DNA from: Bemisia tabaci
Lineage: Eukaryota > Arthropoda > Insecta > Hemiptera > Aleyrodidae
Reading direction: 5' to 3'
DNA: 64,000 nt
Assembly: GCF_918797505.1 (NCBI RefSeq)
Contig: NC_092801.1
Span: forward strand, 29,418,477 to 29,482,476
Position 1 is the first letter of the stretch. Each line of letters begins with the position of its first letter. The notes beneath the pieces are model-generated. The model had not been told where the DNA came from and did no database searches. It saw only the letters and a program-made list of their open reading frames with translations. Positions 12,101-26,100 of this stretch are shown in pieces. A program made the translations under genes and the position numbers.

Positions 12101-15100
12101 TTAAGCTGACATTTTTAACGTTATATTTATGTGTGTATAGCGATATGACACTTACCTCCTTTCCGAGTTCTCTGACGACTGGATTCAAACCGATGAACTT
12201 CAAATCCACCTCCGTTGGATGGTTAACGAAAGTGACAAGTTGGTCCACTTCCTCGTGAATGGATTTGGGGACCGGGAGTTTATAGTAACTACCCCACTTG
12301 CCTTTCCTCAGCACGTTCACCGTCATTTCCCGATCGATTTGTTCTCGGTAAAGGTTGTTGTCCAGAGAGAAGGAGGGAACGTTGTCATCTAACATGAGAT
12401 ATAGGTGACATCTAAACATACAGCATAAGAGGTCAAAATTCAGAAAATGAAGAACAAGATCATTTATATGTACAAAAAATGTTCAAACAAACATTAATGG
12501 TCTAGCTGTTTACTCCCTCTCTTGAAGGTGTACTTTAGGTCTTAATGCAGGGTACAACGCATACTGAGTATTGTCATACAGATGGCAGAAGTCGCATTTC
12601 TTTCCTGATTGACGGGAAGTTTAAGGAATTGCGATAATGCAAATGCTAATATGTGTAGTTTATTTTGAGCCATTGAGTCATTTTTTTTTCACTCACACCA
12701 ATTTAATTTTTTATGTCCTCAGATAATTCCAAAACACAATAAAACTAAAACATAATAATTAAATTACTAACTTTAGACCGATTTTCCCAGACTCTCTTAG
12801 TATTCTCTGGATTGTGATGATGGGATTTGCAGGCGGAAGCTTTTGGACGACTAAAATCACGCTTTCACCCCTTTCAGAATTTTCTTGCAAATTCATAGCT
12901 CCTAAGCTAGAAAGTGCATTCTCTGAAAGGTGACAGATTCTGTATTGCTTCGGATGATTTCTCTGTAAACAAAAATAATATATTTTATCAACTGATTAAT
13001 AATTGGACTATGTATCGCTTTATATAAAAAAAAACACCTGAATTGGCCTAATAGTCCTGAAACATACCCCAATTTTTCAGAAAATATCGGAGAAAGCCTG
13101 AAAAGTAGCAGGGAAAATAATTAGCATAGAAAAATAGTATTTATCTATTTTTTATATTTTATTATTTTTTTTTAAAAAAAGGAGGGCATTGTGTAGAACT
13201 GCTTTTAACATCCCCCTTTCTCCTTCGTTAGACTGGGTGAGGCAAGTTCAGACCGCTATCTCCCTAAGGTTACTTACGTCATCCTTGAACGGAGTATGGT
13301 TGGTCCGTGTATAGCTGCGTTGCTAAAGTCTCCGGAGAGCTCTCCGGAGTTACCAGACGTAAACAACCGTTGTTCTGACTCCGGAGGAATTACCCGGAGA
13401 CTTGCTACGTCATGCTACGTCAGTCTCCAAACCAATACGTAGAATGACGTAAGAATATAGGCGTTTAGCACTCTCGCGCCTTTTTTTCTGCTTGTGCAGT
13501 GAGTTTTAGAATTTTCAAATATTTAAAGATGAAAGTGTTCGTGGATTTCATTTTTAACTTTGGGAATATAGAAACTTGCCCTAAAGTTGAAGTGTAAACA
13601 AAACAGAATCCGGCGGACCCAACAACGCGGAGAGACTGGAGAGATGACGTCAACCCTCCGGGTAATTTTCCGAGACTCTCCGCTCCCAATCCTCCGGAGA
13701 GCTCTCCGGAGAGTTTAGCAACGCAGCTTATGGAGTTGTTACTCTTTGCCAAACCCGTAACTCAACTGCGTTATTTTTTAGGGCTTACCTTCTTCAAGAA
13801 CCCGTATCTGATTGAAGCGAACACTTGCTCATAAATCACCGCATAGTGGTTGCCGAAGCTTCGAGCTGCTTGTTTCACGTCTTTCATCTGGATCTGAGCC
13901 GGTGTAATGGTAAGTAGGTAGTCATCATCGCAATTTTTCCAAGAGGTTAGAGACGGCACTGATTTCAGATCGGACAGGATAGACAGATGCGATCCTGCGG
14001 TTGAGCCGTTAATTTTCAATGAATCGTCAGGAACAAATTCCACCTGTGGGCCAAATGTAAAACTGTGAAATGTACCTATGCTTCAGATAAAATTAATATA
14101 TTCGTAGCACAATTAGAAAAATTGCTAGATTCACAAATAGGGCGCCGTTGTTGAATCGCATTTACCCATCTTCATAAAAATACGATTTTTCGTTGTATTT
14201 GTGATTCATTTTGCCATATTATGCTATAAAGCGGCTTTTTCCGTTCGAGCGTGCTTATTTTACACTGCAATTTTCTTAAATTATTTTCATGATTATCTTT
14301 GAATATCAGAACGCTTCCTTGTTCACTCCATGCGCAGGAGATATTTTGAAGATTCTGAGTCCAACAATATTGTTTTATCCATAGAATACATGTTGACTAC
14401 ATGGATCTAAAAACCAATAAAACAAAAACTTTTTAATAATATTGAAAATTGGACGTACATGGAAAAAATTTATATTCTTGGCTGTTGATTCAACCACATA
14501 GTTTCACCGGTTGATGCAACTACACCTCGCCAGAATCAACCAGAAATATTCTCGAAACTATCATTTTTCCATGGAATACTCCAGTTATTAAGGCTCTATT
14601 CAATTTATTCAATCTTTATTTAATAAAACATTTAAGAGCTCACATATAGATTGTTGTCTTTTGACCGAAGAACCTCTGAGAAAATGTCCGGTGATGAAGC
14701 AGCTAACCGCCCACATTTTTCTCCAGAGATATGAATTTTTAGTGGCGTATCCGCCGTTGTAACGGTGGCATGCCTCGAATTTTCCACAATGGTTTGGAGG
14801 CTCGCTCGCAAAAACTCATGAGGATTCTGAGAAAAACACACACAAAAAACGCAAAAATTAAAAAATACATCAATTAATAATCAATCCCGTAGGTACCTGA
14901 GGAAATATTCAGATTCTTAGTGCGTGTTAAGAGGCTTTTTTGGAAGGACAAAGAAGCACTTGGCATGCCTCTGTAAGACTACAAATTCACCCTACATGAA
15001 AAATGTGTATGGATAGCAAACGATCTGATTTCGTCAATTAGATGCATCGTTGGATGGCGAAGGAATGTATATTTCGACGGTGAAAGTCGGGAATCATATA

Positions 15101-18100
15101 ACTCGTATGCGGTGTCTGAAAATCTCCACCTCTATTTTATTTTTTTAAGGTGAATCCAGGCTTAGAACTTCGCGATTTGGCCACCACGTCGCGCTGCTCA
15201 GAATAGCCGTATATATTTGCCAAAATAATAAAAACCGTAATACTTATTCAAGATTGGGGATCCAGGGGATATAGCAACATACTTTGGGAACATTCAGTTA
15301 AAAAATCTTCTCAAAATTCCCAAAAATAAAGTCGTAACTACGGCGGAAAGTAATTCCCATTGCGGCAATGGGAGAGAGAGAGACAGGACATGAGTGATTC
15401 GGTTGCGTGCTCGGCCGCCGCCGCTAAGCTGAAAGTTTCAGTCCCACTTTCTCTGCGCTTGTAAGTCTGATTGTCAATATTTTTGGCTCAAAAAATCAAG
15501 CAGAAAATAATCTAGATCTTGTGGATCGGCTTTTTGTAATTTGAACAATATTATCTCAGTAATCGTCGAAGGAAAGTGAAATTCTCAGTGGTGACTGGTG
15601 GCGCTATCTCTAATCTTGAATAATTATCCCTAATCGAACCCTGGATTCACCTTAAAGAACAAATTTCCATCATTCCTTGAAGTTTATGAAGAATTTTCTT
15701 CACACAGAGAAGAAAAATCAAGGCAGTTTTAAAGAGTTACCGTTGAGTAGTTTTCTGTTTAAAAAATAAAGTATGACAGGAAGTCTGCGACGTCGCAAAC
15801 CGAAATCAGTGGTTGCGGACTTACACCGTCGATATGTGCTGTTAGTTTTCCGACTTATAAAAGTGATTTTATGGATTCTTCTTGCAAGTCGCAAAGCAAT
15901 TGTTCGGAGACTTTAACGCAGAGATAGAAAAGTAGCGATGGTTGCGTGGAGTATTTGGCGGTTGGAAGTTCCTTTGAAAAGCCGAGTCGAGATGATGACC
16001 TTTCTCAACCACATCCCAGCGGGAGATATATATGGGAAAAAACCCTCGAAGGTATTTATCAATCTTATCAAATCGAGTTATGTGATTGCCGACTTACATC
16101 GTCGATTTGTATTATTTCTCCTCCCTTTTCTCTGCAATATTGGCGCGTATACGTAGTATACCGCCTTTGCGATCGTTTCGAACCCTGCTCGATACAATAA
16201 CCGAGTCCCTTAGTTCCTTACCGAAAAGTGACTACCGCGAACTTCTGAGATTTTCCAAAGCGTGTAAAAAGTTTATTTATCCATCAATAATTATGATTTA
16301 AAGTTGTTTCTCATTCTGGGGGTCTCTAGTTTATGTGCAGTGAATACCAAGAGTCTACGTTACTTGGTTTTTTTAAAAAAAGCCTAAGAATGCGACGCGC
16401 TGATTTAAAATATGCATATATAAGCAGAATCAAGCGAACTGATTCGAGGATGGCTGAGCAGGTCGGCACTCTCGGAATGAGAATTTAACTCCTCCGTTTT
16501 GTTCAAAACGTTGCTTTGACAGATCTGTAACCTCGGTTATACTTTTCAAAAGTTGGTACCCGTGCTCTGATAGTGCAATCTGTGTAAGTGCAATCTGTGA
16601 TGAGCCTCGAGACTCATTAGACCATTAGCTAAACGTGGCTCATACAGGAATCCACTTACCCCTCTCTTCCCTACGCTCCTGATCACTGCGTCGGCGTCTC
16701 GACGAACAATAGCTAATGACGGTCGCCAAGCGAGGCCTGGATCCTCAGCCCCTCGCCCAATTACTTACGCTTCATTAACCATTTCACCGTCACGCTAGGA
16801 TTCGTCAAATTTTCAAAAAAAATTGTTTCGCGAGTTTTTAGCAATTTTTTCCTTACACTCCGTTAAGACACGAATTAAAAGAGGTCTCATTCATAAAAAT
16901 CGGCCAAATAGAAGAGAAGTTACAGTATTCGAAATCCGAAGAAATCAACAAAACTTCTCCAAACAAAAAATAAAATGAAGGGGGAAAAAAGAAATGTATA
17001 AATTACAATTTAATATGATTGACCTCAGAATGTGACAAGCAATTCAATTATAAAAAGGAGAAAAAATTGAGTGAAATTATAAAAAATTAGCCTCTTGCAA
17101 GAGGCTTCCTTGTATGAGTTTTGACCTGAAGACAAGTAAATCCCGATGTATTATTAAAACGAAATTGACTCCATAGTTTAATGCCTTAGTTTCTTGAATA
17201 CGATTATTTTAAGCACTCGAAAATTTATACCAGCAATTTTACCCATGGGGTGATTTCCTGAAAGCTGATAATATCAAGAATTTCTCATAGAGCCCTTCAA
17301 AAATGGCTTGCTTTTTGGGCAGCCGATTCGGCCATCAAACCGGGGTTTAAATGGAAGCTGATAATAACACAAAGCTCTGAGAAAAATTTTGAGATGAGTA
17401 TAGGAACGGTTTGTAAATTACGAGGAGAGGCGGGCGTTCTGTTGAGCATATCGATACATAAGTATTTTCACACGTAGAATTTAATTTTCACGTCAGGGAG
17501 TCGACATATTTTGATTTTTTCGATTTTATACGGAAAATTTATGGTTTTTCGGGATTGAAATTACTTACAATTGTTTCATGAAAAATGAATGCACCCAAAA
17601 TGACTATAGCATTTTGACTTTCACATACGTGCACTCACTAAATTGATTGGTAAATTCAAAGAGTGGGTACATCGACCTGGTATATCAAGTTTCTGCGATT
17701 TTTTACGGCAAATCGGTAGATTTTCGGGATGTGGATTGCTTACTTTCAATTCATGAATGAATAAAGCATGGACATGGTTGAGCTTCTTTGCATGAAAAGA
17801 CGTTTAAAATAACAAAATCAAGACATATTTAATACAATTGCATTTATATCGAGTCAATTTCTTTTCAATAATATAACGGGATTTATAATACCGGTGATTT
17901 GGGTATTTTAGCCCCAAAATACCTTTAAATCGACTTTATCTTCTAGGAGTTCGACAGAATTTTTCCTTTCTTCGCTTAAATTTTTCCGTAGCACTTTTCT
18001 TCAAGAATCTGATAAGATTTTGCTTGAGGCAGATCAAAAAACTTAAATTTGTTCGAATAGCTTTCTAGATTCACAATACACGGTCTCGTCAAGGTGCGTC

Positions 18101-18243
18101 GTTGACCTTGCAGTGTTGGATCGTGAATTCTCTTGTTGTGCTGCTTGCCTTTTTTGAAATCTCTGTAAATGAAAACTAAAGGGGTTGATATGTGCGAGTT
18201 AATGACGCGCCTTATCAACACATTGTGTTTGAGTTCACTGCTT

Positions 18244-18293
<50 letters not shown>

Positions 18294-21200
18294 CAATACG
18301 TATTTTAAGTGGCTTCTAAGATTCGAATATCCGACAAGTCTGCGTTACAAGTTTTCCGTTATAATTAGGTAAAATATGGGCCCTTAACTGTTTCAGCAAA
18401 GATTTTCCCTTGACTTAATATGAGATAAATACGATACTTTTTCAATAATTCCATTTTGATTAAGTGGTCAAGCGCTGATGTTTCTGGCTTCCTTTTAATT
18501 ACGTATTTTATTTTATGGACTGTTACCTTGAACGTAGTTTCTCCATAAGATACAAAAAGAACCCGTTCTGTGAGGATTCCATTCGAATTTTTCACTTTCT
18601 CAATGACGGGTGCAGTCTTGAGGCCGTAAATTGTGATTCCATCACATTCGAGGTGCCGCACAACAGTGCTGACGAAAAAATTAATTTTTGATCCTATGAA
18701 GAAAATAAGAAATTGTGATAAGACCCTCTATTTTCTCTTTTTTTAAAACCTCAAGTACTCCTTTTCGTTTCAATAAAATGCATGAAAAAGTCAATAATTT
18801 GATACTTTTAAGCGAAATGTTGTCCACAAATAACATTAGACAATTAAATATGTTAGAAACTATTTTAGTTAACATACTGATATTTTGGAAAACAGGAGAT
18901 ATTATGAAACATGATTGTGTGATTGTCCACGGAGCGTCAAAAGACTTGAATGAGGTCGAAAAATTGGAATATCATTTCTTCAAATAGAGCACTTTCTAGG
19001 GTCCTAAACATACATTAAAATACTTGTGTAAAACAAATTGTATCTCATTGCAACAATTTTGCATTTTCACCGTATGGCCAGTAAAACTTCGAATAGCTCA
19101 TTCTCATATTAAAACCGTCATAATCATGATTTAAATAGGAATTTTGCGACTCCGAAATTTTTGTAAAATACTTCTGGGCAGCAGAGCCGAAGGTTCAATT
19201 TTAAATTTCTCAGAAATTAGGTACTTTTCCTCTCAGATGATCACTTTTATCCAGATGTGTACTGATAATTGTAAGTAAATAAGACTTGCAAATAACTGGA
19301 ACCTTACCTTTTGTATATCCTCTAAGTACTGTAGGATTGACGCTTATGGACTGAATGGAAACTGGCTCTACTACTCGGCCGGTGATGTGTAGATCCCTCA
19401 AGATATTCAGCCTTACAGCCGTGTCAAGATAAATTGTCCAGTTAGGGTCCCATTTCAATTTCCCAGTAAGTCCTATTAATAAAGAAGAAAATCGGAACGG
19501 ATAGTCTACTATGGTTGCTGGGCTCAGATATTTTTAATGCATTTTCTTCGGGTTTTGCTCTATGCGTCAGGAGAGCTATAGAGTTCTCCTAACGTCTTGT
19601 CCTGTAAAGCTAAGCTAATTTTTCTTCCACTTCTCCAATTTTCATTGGTTTTTTGAAAAGTGTAACTTAAAACTTTTTGCCCATAAAATTTACCTGGATT
19701 GATTTAATTTTTTTTTCCTGAATATTTTCTACGCGCTTCAATTTATCTTATTCCCCTGAGAAATCATGAATGCTCCTCTCTTTTCAATCACGTTCTCCAA
19801 TTAGAGATCTACATTTATGAAAATCAGTGTAATTCCAAAACGTTTACGTAGGGATGTTTATATATAAAATTTAGATGTTCTATAATCTTCACTTGTTCAG
19901 TTTGTAGTCATGAATTTTTGTTTCCAAAAAACAACATTGAGAGTACATATACGGGTTTGAACTTAGTGTGCGGGAGAATGTTTATAATAATTAATATTCA
20001 ATTAATAATACAAAATACAATCAATTAATATTCACCGCGAATGACGATCAGGAAGATGACTTACCCTGATCACACAGCTGCCAATTAGATATGGCCTTTG
20101 TTTTTAATCCATTGGCTAATGCTATTCCATCAGAAAAGTGTTTATCTTGGCCTCCGTTTTGCACTTTTTCAATGTTTTTACTGCCCAATCGATCATCAAT
20201 GTTTGCAGGTTTCTTCGGTTTTTCCCATACTTTAATTCTTCCCGTCAAAATCATGTTGCTTGGTGTCGTTTCATCAACTGTTGTGACCTCTATGCTGTAT
20301 CCTATATCTCTCTCTTGTACCCATTCTTGAAATACAGAGAAATCGCCGGTACCCGGAAGTATTTGTATCAAAATTTCACCAAATCCTGGAATCGAAGCTT
20401 CAATGAGTCAAGTGTAGCGATGAGACTAAGCTATGATTAGTAACTACCATCTGTAATGTGTCTCTAGAGTACGCCTTTAACTTGAGATTTCAATATTTTG
20501 ATGGACATTGGTAAATTGTGTGCTATTTAATCATGAGCGTGGCCATTTTTCATGAATTCTGGCCCATACAACCAAAGCCAAAACTTAACTGCGCGGTAGG
20601 ATTGCAAAACCAATTTTGTAATTGGTTATACTTTCTAATCGATCCGCTGTGCGTTTTGGAAAACATTTTAGTCTTTTTAACTTTAAAATTGTTCATCCGC
20701 CGCTGACGTCACTGGTACTTTATAATTTCCTTTCATTCTTACTGCCCGCGAACTAACGAGCACCCCCCATATTTTCTATCCGCACATAGTTCTGTTTGGT
20801 AGAAGGACGTCCAATCAATCCAAGTTTTGCGTTAAAATAAATGCAAAATAATGCGTGATGCAAGAATTTTGTCACTCATCTCCTTCAAATAAGTTTATAT
20901 CCTTGCTTAAATCAATAAACTTCAAGGTTTTTCCTCCAGTTTCAAACCAGTTCGGTACACCAAAATTACCTCTAACAATAGTCTGTTATGTGCAGACATT
21001 TTTAAATGTTTCATACCCCCAAAAAACCATCTAGTCTCACGAAAAAGAAATGGCACTACAATGATTTCAATTCCAAATTTGTATCTTGCGGCTTAACTTT
21101 TGCAGCAAAGTGTTAGGTGCTGACGTTTTATTTAAAGACAGCTTATATTGACGGTGTTAAGTCCGCAATCACGTATCTCGGTTTGTGACGACACAGACTT

Positions 21201-23137
21201 CCTGCTATACTTTTTTTTTTTTTTAAACGGAAAACTACTCAATGGCAATTCTTTAAAACTGCCGTAATTTTTCTTCTCTATGCGAAGAAAATTCTGCAAA
21301 AACTTAAAGGAATGATGTGAATTTGTTTTCCTTTCAAAAAATAAGTTAGAGGCGGAGATTTTCAAACATTGCAAACAAGATGCGTGGTTGCGCACTTACG
21401 CCGTCTATATATTCTACTATTTAAATCTTGTTAATTATACTCTACTGGCTTATTTTGGAATCCAAACACGAGAAATGTACCTCCAAAACCTTCAGTGCAA
21501 ACCATCTCCAAGGAATTTACCTTTGCATTAAAACTTTAAAAGTACTAAACTGTTGAAAACAGAAAAGAGATTGAGTTAAGCTTTTTTGAGGGAATATTTC
21601 AAAAATATTCTTACCTTTTCCGTTGTGGTTGATACTGGATAAAAGTTGAAGGTCTTCAAACTGCACGGGCAATTCGTCAAAGGACTTCCTATGGAACTTC
21701 GCAAGAATATCCCACACCTCTGTCTTGAAACAGAAGTACGACTTTACTGCAAATTTCCTTCCCCATTACTCGTATAGCATTAAAAATAACTCTATAGCAA
21801 AGGGAGGAGGCGATCTCTATATTGCTTTGAAAAATGATTTTGAGCGTTCACAACGCTGGCGTAGTGCACGCTCTTTCTAGAGGTTTTTCACGCCGGTCTT
21901 AAATATATTCCATGGAACCAATGGAAAAGTGCGTTTCTTTATAGGTACATCCGTTTTTTTGTGTGGCCGGAGGCGGTGTTATTTTTTTCAATGTTTTTTT
22001 GGTAATATTACAAACGTTTTTCTCGTATGTACTGCATTCATGCAATTATGGTAGCTCGCACTAGTTTGTATTGCTCTGCCTTGCCTAACCCTCCTAGCAC
22101 GGCGCTGCGTGCTGCGTGAATGGGAGTCGGCATTTCACGTAATTTTTAGAACTTTTTTTTCAGCTGTTTCGAAATCATATCCCAAGACTTTCATGCAAAA
22201 ATGTCTACTCTGGACCATTATTTTAACAAATTGTTGTAATTTTCGAAACCAATTTTTGAAAATATTATTTTAAAAAAGTGAGGTGGAATTGAGATTTTGA
22301 GACTTTCTTTTCATAATCGTATCATTTTTGTTTCATAATCATATCGGGACTGTCTCTTGTGATTTTCTCGGTCTCTTATTTTGATCGAGGAAAATATTTT
22401 GACACGCAGTATTTTATTTATCTGCGAATCCGCAAGAGCCTGCAAAAACTCACTGAGAGTTTGAAAGTTTGAACAGTAATCGAGTCAAAATGGACAGCTT
22501 TTCTCCCGCATTTTTATCATTCGGACAATTTCATGTCTGATATGAATAAAGAAATTTGACTTACCAAGAAGAATGACAGCGCAAGGATAGGGGATCCTGT
22601 CTTCTCACAGGCTAAGAGTGCATTTTGTATCTCCTCTAGAAAGTAGGACCGTTCTAGTTTAGCTGCCATACTTTGATTTATAAACCTCTGAATTGAAAGC
22701 ACAAACAACATTGAGAATTTAGAGACAAATGTAAGATGTAATATAGAAAGTGCATGCACCTACATAATATATTATCAAAAAACAGTTCACATTTTTTAAG
22801 TAAAAAAAGAAAACTTTATGAATAAAACACAAAAATTATAAAACATTGACTAATTTCGTTTTAGTTGATAATAATTGAGTGTATGGCTCGATGAGGAAAG
22901 AGTTGTATGCATTTCCAGTGTGTCATTTGAAATCCTGCATATATCCTTTATATTTTTTCAATAGAATAATAGCAGGAATTTCTTTAATAAGCCCCTATGA
23001 AATGTTGTTAGAATGCAGAAAGAAAGGAAAATATCATGTTGTATTGGGCCTATTGCAAATAACAAAAGTGTATGTGCTAACTTAAAATAAATCCAAAAAA
23101 ATATGATGGTTTAGGCTTATTTTTATACTGAAAGACC

Positions 23138-23183
<46 letters not shown>

Positions 23184-26100
23184 TTTTTTAATTGAGATAC
23201 TTCAGAATGAGAGCTTAGTCAGCTTAGTTATAAACCATCAAAAGTCTGTTTTCCCCCCTTTCTTTATAATCGGAAAAGTTCTTGAGCTCCATCTTACAGA
23301 AGTCACCTTCACACTCTGAATTTAAAATTCAATAACTAACAATGAATTAAATTTTCAACCGATAGTTCTTACAGTGCAGATAATTACTAACTTTAGCTTC
23401 ATGTAAAGTTGCCTCTCTTTTCCTCCGGGACATCTTTTGTATTTATTTCATTCCAATCATTGGTGAGAGAAGAAAACGTAGATTCGGCCAGCTGTAATAA
23501 TATCAAGTGGGGTTTTCACTTAATTCTACTTATGAGACCCGTTTAATCTACAGTCTAATTTTAAATCATACTTGACCCTCTGGTGGCGGATACGACTCAG
23601 TGTGTTCCCATGTGACAAATTGCTGAAGGTTGGGAGTATCCGCAGGAACTGGATACTGAATTGGTGGATACAGTGCGACAACATCCGGCTCAAATCCTAG
23701 GAGATACAGCCTATAATTAAAGGACAGTTCATTTAATTACGGATGAGTATCTATACTTCTAAGTAGTTTTTGAGAAGGTAAACATGTTTCGCACGTGCTG
23801 TGTTAAGGGCACCGTCAGACATACATCTATTTTAAGAAGACATATAGCGCTTGTACCCATAATTACAGTGAACTCCAACACAATGTGTTGATAAGGCGCG
23901 TCATTAACTCGCACATATCAACCTCATTAGTTTTCACTTACAGAGATTTCAAAATAGGGAAGCAAAATTCAAAGTTCGGGGGCCCCCTGCTCCCCCAGGG
24001 AGCTCAGATTTTTGGGGTCGATGTCTAAATTGAGTGTCTATAGGGTAGAGATGAATCCCTGAAATTTTCATGCTTTCTTCCAGAAGTGCACGATTCTTAT
24101 GATATATTCCACTTATCGAAGAACACACTCGAAGAAATGATTGTTTCAAAGCCGACTTGAAACCTGCTTTCATTGTTCTAGCCCAGTCCAAGGTTGTATT
24201 TTTTTCCCCATGTGTTTTTCTATGTATTTTTCGCACTGATAAAGGCCAGTGTAAATGGTTTTGCCTAAAATTTACAAGTCAACCCTCTTACGTGCTTGAA
24301 TACTTAATTGATGAAGCAACTTTGAAAAACCGTTCGAATCATTCTAAGCATTTAACAGCGTGTTTTGCCTGGGTTTAGATTGATCAAATCAAGCATAAGT
24401 ATTACACTTTGTGAGGCAGTGAGCGCTATGACCTCTATTAGTGCCACGTTACAGACGGGATCGAATTTATTGAATTGGATCCAACAATGAAACATAACCT
24501 CACAATGACCAGTGACCACCCCCCTTTCTTTGATCATCAGAATTTCACTGTCAAAAGACAGGCAACTAGAGTGGCTCAACTTGGGCTTGACTCATTATGA
24601 CTTTCATTGGCATTTTCTCCTCTCTAAAACTGCTTTATCCCGTCAACTTAATCATACAGGAACGTTCAATATTAAAAACATTTTCTCTAACGCAATTTTT
24701 GTATTTACAACTGTGCAAATATCTCTGAGATTGTCACGTTTCATGCTTGAATAATAAGGTTATATCATTACTTGGATTCAATTTGATAAGATCGATACCG
24801 GCTGTGGCGTGGCAGTAAAAGTACCTTAAAGACATGTGTATATGTAATATGTAAATACTTACTGTCCGATAGCTTCCAGTAAGAATTTTACGGCATCTTC
24901 GGATTTCGTTCTTTTGGCGAGGGCCAAATTTACATTTGGAACCGCTCGCTTTAGGATGGCCTGCAGAAGGCCATGTGGAGCAATTTCAACCATGACAGCG
25001 TTGGGCGGGATATGTTTCAGCACATCCTCGAAGAGAACAGGGCTCAACAAATTATTTGCAAGGTACTCTGCAGAACTGTATAATGCCAACTCCGTGTCCC
25101 ACCTGTGCTCCGGGATCGAAGTGCTCACCCATTTAGATGATCTGGACGTTTCCTTCTGTATCACCTGAAAATTAAAATGTTTTCAGATTTTGCCTTATAC
25201 ACAGGGTTGTCGTTAGAAATCGTTTTGGTAGCAATAATGAATTTTACTGTGAGGGATGTGTGTCCCATTAAGGGGGGTTTTTTGGCCCAAAAGAGTTGAG
25301 GGATCTACCATGATGGTCTTCTCATTTAGACCGTGAGGCATCGAGGAATGCCCATATTAGGTAATTATATTTAAAGAATAGTATACACTCAACGTTTACG
25401 GATCATAGAAATAACGAGGCTCTGAAACAAAATAACAGAACATGGTGGACTTTATAGGGGACTAGAATAGTGGAATTCTTGTGATTTTTCTCGTTGAGTT
25501 CAAAAATGACCTTAATTCTTTCTATATCGACTTGTTATCTTCCCGTACAATCAGGATTTTGTGTTGGAAAAATGGAGTGCTTCAGGAAAATTTTAATTCA
25601 ATGTGTTTTGGAGGAAAGAGTGCATAGTATAAAAAAACCTACGCCATTTCGGATTCAGCAGTTAAAATTACGTTAGTGTAGAAGAATCACAGACCTAGAT
25701 GATTTGCCTTGCTGTGTCTGATAACGAGGTTTTCTGCGGGTGAAAATGGTCTGACTACATACTCCCATGTATAACTGAGTCGTTTGCATGTTCCCCTTCA
25801 AATTTGACGATGCAACCCAACTCCACACCGAAGTTAATTAAGTTGCATCCACCAATTAGTTGTATTTTGAATGTTTTTGCGCATCCTGAGCTAGACATGG
25901 GCAATATTCGAGGGACTTTCATGGAGACTTTAACGCATGGCTAGAAACATAGAGGTCACTTTCAAACTGTCACTCCCTTATTGGCTGATTCTACTTCATA
26001 TGATTTATTGATGTGTTTATTGCTTCTATGGGCAATACGGACTCTTTACTTATATTTGAGGAATTATAACTCAACTAGGGGGCTAGATTTTAATTTTTCC

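Larger units (their letters stand above)
10827..12155. other. Gene A intron 22: nested MITEs
   Basis: 1.3 kb. Holds a palindromic MITE (11002-11127) and a MITE (11171-11818) that contains another (11380-11766). I looked here for the missing ER exon ('LNFRD') on the minus strand and did not see it; 11830-12150 shows no gene. Confidence 0.6.
12412..13788. other. Gene A introns 20-21: one MITE, otherwise nothing seen
   Basis: 12412-12771 and 12963-13788 flank exon 21. Only the TIR element at 13309-13730 is recognisable; T-rich stretches occur near 13150. Confidence 0.55.
14827..18526. other. Gene A intron 18 (3.7 kb), may hide a missing exon
   Basis: Holds a repeat with a nested TTAA-flanked element (15065-15840), a T48 run and a short repeat (18050-18294). 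Between 15.84 and 18.0 kb no coding segment is convincing. The FAS part between exons 18 and 19 should lie here if it exists. Confidence 0.55.

Noticed and set aside
17976..18296. Open frame with a long poly-lysine start
   Set aside because: The lysines are the complement of a T48 run and part of the rest is a repeat; no FAS match and no usable donor.
23400..23490. Possible extra exon of gene A (frame LAESTFSSLTNDWNEINTKD)
   Set aside because: It has an acceptor in phase 0, but the frame reaches TGA just before the only good donor, and exons 13 and 14 join in phase at the expected spacing without it.
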